Origin: Artemisia argyi
Taxonomy: Eukaryota > Streptophyta > Magnoliopsida > Asterales > Asteraceae
Assembly: GCA_030686995.1 (NCBI GenBank)
Contig: CM060692.1
Span: forward strand, 126,681,796 to 126,745,795
Reading direction: 5' to 3'
Length of the DNA stretch: 64,000 nucleotides
Within the stretch, counting starts at the first letter, position 1. Each line of letters opens with the position of its first letter. Of the stretch, positions 56,180 through 64,000 are shown in pieces. Under the pieces are notes generated by a model that ran no database searches, was not told where the DNA came from, and saw only the letters and a list, made by a program, of their open reading frames with translations. A program made the position numbers and the translations under genes.

Positions 56180-58075
56180 AGAAACTCAAAAAATAATTTT
56201 TCTTGATTTTTATGGTTTTATCCTAACGTTCAAACCTTAAGGTTTTAGGTCTTATAAGTCTTTGACTAAGCCTAGGAATTATGAATGCTTCACTTTCAAG
56301 AGATTTTGTTAACGGGTTGATGAAATAGTTAACGTAGAAGACTTTCTTAGATAAGACGTTCCTCAATGAACAATCTTACCAAGGCGATGATGATGGATCA
56401 CAAATATGTCTATTAAGAACATAATGAATTGAATTGTCGCTGAAGTCGATGCTTCCTTTGTTGAATGGGTAATAACGTTGATGAGATGAATTCCGATGTT
56501 GACGCGAATTTGCTTGTTCAAGCGGAGCTTGTTGATGTGCTTCTCCATCCGATACTAATTTGAGAATCTTACGCGTTATGGAGAATCATTGGGTAAGTAA
56601 GTATAAAAGTGCAAGTACCACTTGGGCTTTTCTTATCAACTTATTACCGACATAATTCCATTTGGCATACACTATGGTTTCTATTCCCGTTCTTTTGGGA
56701 GACCATAATCCTAGTTGTGTAGTTCCTTATGATGTATCCAACTAGGCTCAATAAAAAAGTTGTTTTAGGATCTTCTTTAACACGAGCACATAGACAAAAG
56801 CTAAACATAATGTTGAATCTAATTGTTATGAGAAAGTAGTCTTCCAAACATTTCTCTACGTTTAGTTTTACCTACGGATTTACTAATCTCATTCTTGATA
56901 AGTCATCAAGAACTTAACCATTGAGAACAAGAGAGTAACTAGGAATTTCTTTAAGTTAAAATCCCTTGCTTTTGGGGCTTGCTTTTATTATCAAAAAGTC
57001 TTTCAAATATTGACACTATACTCACTTGATTACTTTGAAGTATCTATTTTGTTTCACTAGTTGTTTTATTCTAAATTTCAAAAAATTGTTTTTGTTGAAT
57101 TTGTTTAGACACAACTATGACCTATAAATCAAGTTTTATAACTTATGTCAATTTTACTTGATTCAATGTATGACTCAAGGTGAGAAGATGTTATTCTGTA
57201 CTTTTATTCCATGCTTGTCTTGCCATCATTGGACTTTCGACTAAGTCATCATCTACCAAAGATGATATCTTAGAAGGAGGAGATCACTCGTCAAATGTTA
57301 TATTCGACGACTCCTCGACTCTTTGGGTTTCCTTACTTAAGACATTATGAACTTTATTTGTTTTGAAAAAGTCCAAGAGGTACAACATCATGAGACTATG
57401 TGTCACATTTGATGTGTAAATCCTAGATGTTGAAAACTCATTTTCTCTCACACATCTTAATATATGCTAATGTGATTTATTTCACCTTGTGTGTTTTATG
57501 TGAGATTATCATAAAGGAGTGATTGAAGAAAAACACAATTAAAGACTCAAAGTATGGTGTTTGAGAAAATTGTTTAACAAAGGTTTGTTTTGCAAGCATC
57601 TCAAAAGTGTTAGACATTTTAACACTTAGGAAATTCTTAGTTAGCTTACATGTAAGCAAGAGTTGAGTGAGACATACTCAAGAGTTTTTCGTGTTTATTT
57701 CTAGATGGTTAAAGAACCAAAACACCTTATATCTCCTACTAGTACTAATGACAAAATTCCTTGTTACATAGAGTCTAATCTTAGTTATTACAAATAGCAA
57801 GTAAACACTTTTAGAGTATTACTAATAACACATAATCCTACACATAATGCTACAAACAAGAGACAATAAAAGCCGAGTTGAAGTAATGCGTACCTTTTAA
57901 ATTGCATAAAAATGTTATCAAAAGGATAAGCACTTCGCGTAATAACTTGGTTTGACAACACACTTTGAAACTCAATAACTCATGTATCCAAGAAGGTTAG
58001 ACAATCATATAAAAGCATAGAAAATGATAATCTTAATCCTTTTATAATGAGTTTCTATTAGAGATTGAATTATCT
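56180..58075 (-). other. Unrecognised interior of the SIRE-like derivative
   Basis: About 1.9 kb with only short frames, between the gag remnant and the extra genes. In an autonomous element protease and integrase would begin here. I recognise nothing. Confidence 0.5.
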
Positions 58076-59204
58076 CTAAATCTCTCTTCTAGGTTTGACC
58101 ATTTTAACTTGCTTTGTTTTATTAGTTAATGGGGCTTTTGAGTTAAAACCTAATCCGATTTTATCTTTAAACAACCTTTGACTCCTCAACAATCTTTCAA
58201 AAGATTTTGAGCTTTCGTCAAAGTTAACTAATATTTTTCCTTTCTCATTTTTCATTTTAATCTTATGTTTGTAATCTAGACACAATTTACATTCTAGATC
58301 AATTTCAACATTACTCTCAATTCTAGATATTTTATCTTCGAACAAGATTTCCTTTTCAAAGAAATTCTCAAAAGATTTTGAAGACTCGTTCTTGAAGATA
58401 ATTTTTAGGTCCATGTTGCATAAGCGTTTAGACTCATTTTCTAGTTTAGAAAACTCTAGGATAAATTTGTCAAAGCAAAAGCGTTTGGTTTCAAAGTGTA
58501 CCTTGCTTGATGTTTTATCTAGTTTAGAATCACAAACCGGATGGTTGGCTTCATCTTCATTCGTGTTATTCCATGAATCGTAAGCAAGTCCACTAAGAGC
58601 TCGTCATGAGTAATCATCTTCACTTACACCTTGCTTGTTGTATCAATAAGTTGACAATAAACTACCAGAACATTGTCTTCGTCAACATCCATTACATTCC
58701 AAGATACGCAAGCAGGTTCATCAAAACACACGTACTCATCTTAACTTGTACCTTCATTTAAAACATTTAAACTAGTAGCACATGTATTAACTTCTACTAA
58801 GTGTCTATCAATTAGTTTTTCTAAAACTTCTAATTCATATGTAAGATCAAATTGATCATCTTTGACTTGACATATTCTTTGATGAAAGTTTACCATATTT
58901 TTCAAACATCATTAGCCTTTTGACAAAAATACATTCTTTCATATTTGGTACTAAAGCTTTGTAAAGCATTGTTTTAGCTTTAGTATTTTTATCAAGTTTA
59001 AGATAGTTATCTTGGTTTTCAAAAACTTGTTTTCTTTGGTTTGAAATTACCAAAAGAAATAATATGCCAAAGATCTTGATCAATTGATTTCACATAGTTT
59101 TCAAAATTACTTTTCCATTCAAGTAAGTTTTCTTTTTCAAATAGCGGTTGGTTTTTAATAGGTTGCCCTTCTTTGAGATTTTCAAAATCCATGGATCGAT
59201 CCAA
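58076..59204 (-). pseudogene. gag: Broken SIRE-like copia Gag
   Basis: Read on the minus strand, the first frame (59204-59019) has PLFEKENLLEWKSNFENYVKS and DLWHIIS, as in the UBN2-type Gag of plant copia elements. A shifted frame (59083-58856) continues with NTKAKTMLYKALVPN. A third (58414-58076) has the coiled, Lys/Glu-rich spacer with NFDESSKSFERLLRSQR and DKIGLGFNSKA, which lies between Gag and protease in SIRE-like elements. Stops and frameshifts separate the pieces, and no zinc knuckle is visible. Confidence 0.75.
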
Positions 59205-59245
59205 GTTTTAAAATACATTCTATTTTAAAGATCTTGAGTAACGTA

Positions 59246-59257
59246 GCTCTGATACCA
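59246..59257 (-). other. Primer-binding site, initiator tRNA-Met type
   Basis: TGGTATCAGAGC on the minus strand, two bases from the LTR end. It is a perfect match to the usual copia site. Confidence 0.92.
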
Positions 59258-59259
59258 AT

Positions 59260-60679
59260 TGTGGAAAACTAGAAGGGGGTTGAATAGTTTACCGCTTTTT
59301 CGATTCTTATTTAGCTTAAATATCTTTTACGTTTGCTTAAAGATATAAACACAATGTTATATGTTTGATTCTTTGAAAAGCTTTTTATGCAGATATCAAT
59401 TCTAACTTTACTAGTTTCATACATTGAAAAGCTTTGCTTGTGAGAATCTTAACTTTGTTTGTTTAGTTATTAGGAAAGCTTTTACTTTTGTTTGAAGATA
59501 CAAACACATCTTAACTAGTTTAGTTCTTTGAAAAGCTTTATATGTAACTTAGCAATTCTAACTAAATAACAACATGTAATAAGCAAAGATAAAGAAAGAA
59601 ACGATTAAACCACAACACGATTGTTTATCGTGGTTCGGCTACAAGGCTTCTTTTTCCTTGCCCTACATCCACGCCTCGAGTTTCCAACTCGAGAGTTATA
59701 AGCACTAATCAACAAGCTCCTTTCATCGGCGGAGAAAACCTTTACAACGTCGCTTACACTTTTACCGACACTAAGCTAGATGTCGAGTTCTTTTACAAGG
59801 GTACAACCACTCCCGTTCGTCGCTTACACTTTTACCGACACTAAGCTAGATGTCGAGTTCTTTTCAAAGGGTACAACCACTCCCGTTAGTTCTTTTACAA
59901 GGGTACAACAACTCCCGATACACTACGTATTTTGAGGCCTAAAATACTAACCACTTACTTCTATATACATGACACACATGAAGTATAAACTACCAAAGCT
60001 TATACATGACCAAGCTACCAAGACTTGCAACTTTAGAGTTGAAGCTTGTAACTTCTTGAATGATCTTGTGAAGTCCCTTGCTACATAAGAGAATCACAAA
60101 TCAAAAGGTTACTGAGTTAGTTGAGAGAGTGTGTGAATATATATCCTTAAAGGGTTACAAAAAACTAACAAATGGTTTGGTATTTATAGCAAACAACACT
60201 GCAGGTCTGGCGGATCAGGCGGACCCCTCAAAAGGGTTCCGCCCGTGTACCTTCAGGGTACCGCCAGGGCTGCAGTTGGTTTTGCAATAAATCTTGCAAA
60301 CCAAACAAGGTCTTGTCTCATAACTCCTAGCAACCAAACAATGTCACATCTCATAATAACAAGTCAAATACAAAGCTTGCAAGCAACAACAAAGTTAGTC
60401 AAACACATTTCTTTCCATAAATGCATAATGACAAAACTTGCCCTAAATGTGATGTGACCTTACTATATTAAGAAATAAATATGATGTGACAAGACTCATT
60501 TTAGTTTAAGAAGTAAAAACAATGTTTTGTTTAAAAGGAAATATTAACCTTAGTTAAACAAGACTTAAATACTTAAAGTGATGATTTACTTATAGCTAAA
60601 CTTCATACTTTGTCATTAACAAAACTTAGCAAAGATCGTAAAATATAAATAACGTTTTTAGGCGATATTTGTATTAACA
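59260..60679 (-). repeat. 5' LTR of the SIRE-like derivative
   Basis: 1420 bp, matching 49985-51405 with about 30 scattered differences by eye. It has the same TATA box (plus 60181-60188), GC-rich block (60207-60276) and tandem duplication. It is followed by the AATTT target duplication. Confidence 0.93.
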
Positions 60680-60684
60680 AATTT

Positions 60685-61582
60685 AGTCATTTAACTTCGG
60701 TTAGGAACAAAAATTGCACCTCAAAGTTCACAACAGAGACGACGTCTACATTTTCGAAGTTGTAAGGACTGCATTTGCAACTTGAATAAACTACGTGAAC
60801 AAGTTTGACAATTTACTCTAATAGTCTAATCGGACCTATTACGATGTGGTGGCATATGATACCCAAAGTTTAAAAAATAAACGAGATAAGGTTTAGACTT
60901 TAAACTATGAAAACATCAAAAAGAAAAGTAGAACTTTAGACACTTGATTTTAATCCATACTTAAACATTGCCTAGAATCACTCATTCTCAATCCGTACCT
61001 AGTATTTTTCTTCAAGGGTTGTTGCTAATTAAAATCATGTGTATTTGTATATGATTCATTTATGTGAATTGGTTTGTATACTGAGTGGTGGTAGTTGTTG
61101 TTTCACTTAACATCGAGTTTCAACATATGCGTTGAGTTGTCACATGCCATAAAGTAGGCGCGGAGCCTTGTTGAGAAGAGTGGGGGAAATGCCCCCAACA
61201 ATGTCCTAGTTCAAAAAAAAAATCAATAGAAAAAACTCAATTTTGTAGAAGAAATTTACGGTGCCCTCGTCCCAGAAATATGAGTGTCCCCACCATTGAA
61301 AAGAGACCAACAATCTTAATACTTGAAAGATGTCTATTTCCGATTAACCATGCGAATTTCCGTTTAGGTATCTTCTATGTCTGCTATTTTTTGAGAAGTG
61401 GGGGAGTGGAGAAGACAAAAATTAAACCAAAATGTAATATATCTATAGTTTATACTTACTATAAGAGCCACTTGTCTGAAATAATATACCTACAATCTAC
61501 CCCTTGAGTTTTGATTATATGTTTTTCTCATCATTGTTAAGTTTTTGGTTTGAATACTAGCGCATTTGTGACGTATCCCTAA
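60685..61582. other. Host-like sequence without a recognisable gene
   Basis: AT-rich. A frame at 61280-61507 gives no similarity I recognise. Nothing else can be supported here. Confidence 0.5.
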
Positions 61583-61590
61583 AGATAAAG

Positions 61591-61784
61591 CAGTGTTGCA
61601 AAAATCGGCCTACAAGGCCGATTAATCGGCGATTACAAGCTGAACGGCCTTGGACCTTGGAGCGAATTACAAGGTAATGGGCCGATTAATCGGCCTTGGA
61701 CCTTGGAATCGACGATTAATCGGCCAAAAATCGCTACACGGCCCTCAATCGCCTCGGGACCGATTCACGATTTTTGCAACATTG
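61591..61784. mobile_element. hAT-type MITE, 194 bp
   Basis: The termini CAGTGTTGCAAAAATCGG and, from the other end, CAATGTTGCAAAAATCGT are inverted repeats. The element is flanked by the perfect 8-bp duplication AGATAAAG (61583-61590 and 61785-61792). The 8-bp target and CA(G/A)TG ends are characteristic of hAT elements. The interior is GC-rich with repeated GCCGATTAATCGGC palindromes and has no transposase. Confidence 0.92.
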
Positions 61785-62149
61785 AGATAAAGTATGACCT
61801 AAGTTGACGGATTTCGATATAACTTAATCCAAGATACCACATTTAATCTGGTTCGTTTGATAGACCTTGTGCTTCTAGCTAGTGTTAATTAAATTGAAGT
61901 ACTACTTGCACTAATTAACATGTAATTTAAGCAAAATTTGGCCCTACCCAATCCTTACAATAAAAATTGACATATCTCAAACTATTTGTTGTTAGTTGCC
62001 CCTTTAATTACGTTTTCCGGCTCCGACACTAGTATCACGTGGGTTTCACTTCTTTTAGTACGAAGTAAAAGCTTCTATTAAAAGATTTTTTTTTTATTAA
62101 AACTAAATAAGCATTTGCGTAACAAGTTCTATCATGGACTAGTTTTGAT

Positions 62150-62320
62150 GATAACATTATTATTAGAGAATAGATTAGTCGTCCCAAGCTTGGTTTATGA
62201 GCTTAAGGTCCATTGGGCTTTTATGTTATCACAATCTATTTGTAGTATAGATAGTTGATTAATAAAACATAACACGCGGTTTTATCATTCAACAAGGTAT
62301 CAAAACGGTTTGATCCTAAG
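62150..62320 (+). repeat. Possible old copia LTR end with degenerate primer site
   Basis: A TTGATTAATAAAACAT-type polyadenylation region is followed by TTCAACA and then GGTATCAAAACGG, which is like a decayed initiator tRNA-Met primer site. No partner LTR or gag is visible, so this is tentative. Confidence 0.35.
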
Positions 62321-62539
62321 ACCTAGTCGGCGAACATGACTTGCTGCCGCTATTCCACCTTGTCAAATCTCTCTATCTCCTTTCAAAACCTAGACGTCGG
62401 CCATCATGAGTCGCTATTAATTTAAACGGTGTAGAGTGAATTGACATTGTTAGCGCCATGTTCCACAATTCTCACTTATGCACCAAAATCCAATATATAA
62501 CGCTACCTTTAGCGTCATCATGCGTCGTCACGTGTTGCC

Positions 62540-62635
62540 GCAACTGCCACTACTGCTTAAGTCAGAAGAAAAAGAATAATGAAATTGACGCAACTGCCAC
62601 TACTGCTTAAGTCAGAAGAAAAAGAATAATGAAAT
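62540..62635. repeat. Two-copy tandem repeat, 50-bp period
   Basis: GCAACTGCCACTACTGCTTA plus 26 further bases occurs twice in succession without differences (62540-62585 and 62590-62635). Confidence 0.93.
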
Positions 62636-62639
62636 CATT

Positions 62640-63298
62640 TATAGAATTTGTTTTTAGCGTTGCATATAAAGACTACTCTCGACAGTTGTCGTATTTCTTC
62701 GAAAAATAATAAAATAAATTCTTTCGCATTATTATTCAAGTTTTCTATTAGAGTTTGAGATTTCATGATCTCTTTACTCGGATTACAGAAAAGTTTTAAA
62801 GAATCGATTAGTTTGCGAAAGTACGATTTGATACTTAACACTTGACACAAAGAATAATATTTATTTAGAGAGTAATAACTACGGAATAAAGAATATGGAT
62901 ATTCTACCAGATCCTATATACACGGGATTAAACAATTAACAAAACGCACAAAAAAACATAATACACCTGTACCCAAACGACATCGTAGTGTTTAAGTTAC
63001 TAGCACCATGTTAACACATAAAGTCATTACACTTGTACATCACGCCTATTTATATGTACATTACTAAACATAGGGTAACACGTATGCCATGTCGACAAAA
63101 CTTTACGCTTTATTGACTTGTACTTACATATATTCATCGGATTTGGCAAAAAGTGTAGGGAGACAAATAGCACACGGCTCACGCTAGCAGACGCAAATGG
63201 CGAATTTTGTAACGTCCAATGAACTATTTAATATTAATAGTTATGAAATACTAAATTGTAATATTGATGGTAAGATAATAAATGCAAAATCTGTGGAT
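62640..63298. other. Host-like sequence without a recognisable gene
   Basis: AT-rich. A short frame at 62635-62850 on the minus strand is not supported by any recognisable motif. Confidence 0.5.
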
Positions 63299-63301
63299 TT
63301 A

Positions 63302-63547
63302 GGCTATGTTTGGCACGGAGCTTTTTTGGAGCTTTTTTGGGTAATGAGCAGTGAGAATGAGCTTTTTTATTTTTGATGTTTGTTTGGCATGAGAGCTGTG
63401 GGCTTTGCTATTTTTTAGGAAAGCTCATTTTCCCAATGCTTCTTTATGAAGCTGTGAGCTTTTTTGGCTACTTCTCACAGCTCACAGCTACTGCTCACTG
63501 CTCCTGCTCAATGCTACTGCTTACAGCTACTTTTGCCAAACATAGCC
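63302..63547. mobile_element. Tourist-like (PIF/Harbinger) MITE, 246 bp
   Basis: The inverted ends GGCTATGTTTGGCA and TGCCAAACATAGCC are perfect over 14 bp. They are flanked by the 3-bp duplication TTA (63299-63301 and 63548-63550). A TTA/TAA target is the mark of PIF/Harbinger MITEs. The interior has AGCT-rich subrepeats (GAGCTTTTTTGG, CACAGCT). The frame at 63373-63558 is an artefact. Confidence 0.85.
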
Positions 63548-63559
63548 TTAATAAATAGC

Positions 63560-64000
63560 GTAAAACAACCCGGGTATCTCGGACAAGTGGTTAATAATAA
63601 GGTTCCAAAAAAATTATCATTATCATCTTCATCAATTCGACGTCGTTCTCTTCTTCTTCTTTGTTCTTCATCCTCTCTTCTTTCTGGTAATTTGTTTTTT
63701 GGTTGTTAGTTTTAAATTGTATGTGTTTATGTTACTATTTTGTTTCATGTTTTTTATGTTTTGTTTCATAAACCTTGAATAACTAGATGTATATAACATG
63801 TGTTTGTGTGTTAGTTTCATAAACCTTAAAAAAAAATTTGGCTGTTGATAGTATGGTTAATATGTGGTGGCCAAGATGCTAATGGTGTGAAATAACTAGA
63901 TGAAGTGGCCGCGCCAGCCTCCTTTAAGAGGAGGCTTTACCCTGTCCGAGTCTATGCTGCCTTTGGTTCAAACCCGTGAATTGGTCGGCCTAAAGGTTGA
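63560..64000. other. Window end, no supported gene
   Basis: A TCTTCTTC-rich stretch (63600-63690), followed by a possible splice donor (CTG/GTAATT), could be a 5'-untranslated exon, but no downstream exon is visible. Near the end a perfect hairpin (AGCCTCC...GGAGGCT, 63918-63938) and a GGTTCAAACCC word like a Pol III B box hint at a SINE. I cannot support either. Confidence 0.25.

Larger units (their letters stand above)
49985..60679 (-). mobile_element. SIRE-like copia derivative with extra genes, pol lost
   Basis: LTRs of 1421 bp (49985-51405) and 1420 bp (59260-60679) run TGTGGAAAACTAG to GTATTAACA on the plus strand. The target duplication AATTT is at 49980-49984 and 60680-60684. The primer site is beside the right LTR and the polypurine tract AAAAAGGGGGAGAT is beside the left, so the element runs on the minus strand. 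After a broken gag there is no protease, integrase or RT. Instead two unrelated sense-strand frames occupy the 3' half. By eye the LTRs differ at about 2% of positions, so the element moved relatively recently and must have used enzymes from another element. Confidence 0.9.

Noticed and set aside
63906..64000. Possible tRNA-derived SINE or tRNA gene
   Set aside because: A B-box-like GGTTCAAACCC and a hairpin are present, but no convincing A box or cloverleaf, and the window ends there.

Overview
This window is plant nuclear DNA made almost entirely of nested LTR retrotransposons. It is AT-rich, the gag-pol genes are of the plant-only Athila/Tat type, and there are Tekay-like chromovirus and SIRE-like copia relatives, plant MITEs and plant-type intron borders. 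The Athila Gag wording (the TEGYGDAIV / FELKTGLI region) looks like copies I associate with asterids, especially Asteraceae. That placement is an inference, not a measurement.

Layout. Positions 1-4500 hold an Athila-type LTR-like sequence that appears to run on the plus strand, interrupted by a small complete non-autonomous copia-type element (851-3639, TSD AGCCA). Positions 4593-15492 hold a minus-strand Athila-like element: gag-pol with four lesions, a tRNA-Asp-type primer site, and a long 5' LTR that itself contains a MITE set in (TA)n. This element lies in a truncated element of a 'TGACGGCGTCA-LTR' family (15493-17763). Positions 18416-18727 and 49346-49722 carry two pieces of one minus-strand gene resembling the C-terminal part of replication protein A large subunit (RPA1). 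They were separated by a three-level nest: a TGACGGCGTCA-LTR element (18816-49345, TSD CAACT); in its 3' LTR a Tekay-like chromovirus with eroded pol (24344-48466, TSD CAAAC); and in the 3' LTR of that, an Athila-like element with 3557-bp LTRs (27490-41544, TSD TTCGG). A short host stretch follows. Then comes a minus-strand SIRE-like copia derivative (49985-60679, TSD AATTT) that has lost pol but carries two extra sense-strand genes. The rest (60680-64000) is non-coding host-like sequence with an hAT MITE, a Tourist-like MITE, a 50-bp tandem duplication and a possible old copia LTR end.

How the parts work together. No complete cellular gene is visible. The only enzymatic machinery is the two Athila gag-pol genes, both broken by a few point lesions. 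The Tekay-like, SIRE-like and TGACGGCGTCA elements lack usable pol, yet their paired LTRs are still very similar, so they were probably copied by enzymes supplied from elsewhere. The most unusual part is the SIRE-like derivative. Both of its extra genes have, a few hundred bases upstream, a copy of the GC-rich block that lies just upstream of the TATA box in its LTR, and one of them has a credible 5'-UTR intron.
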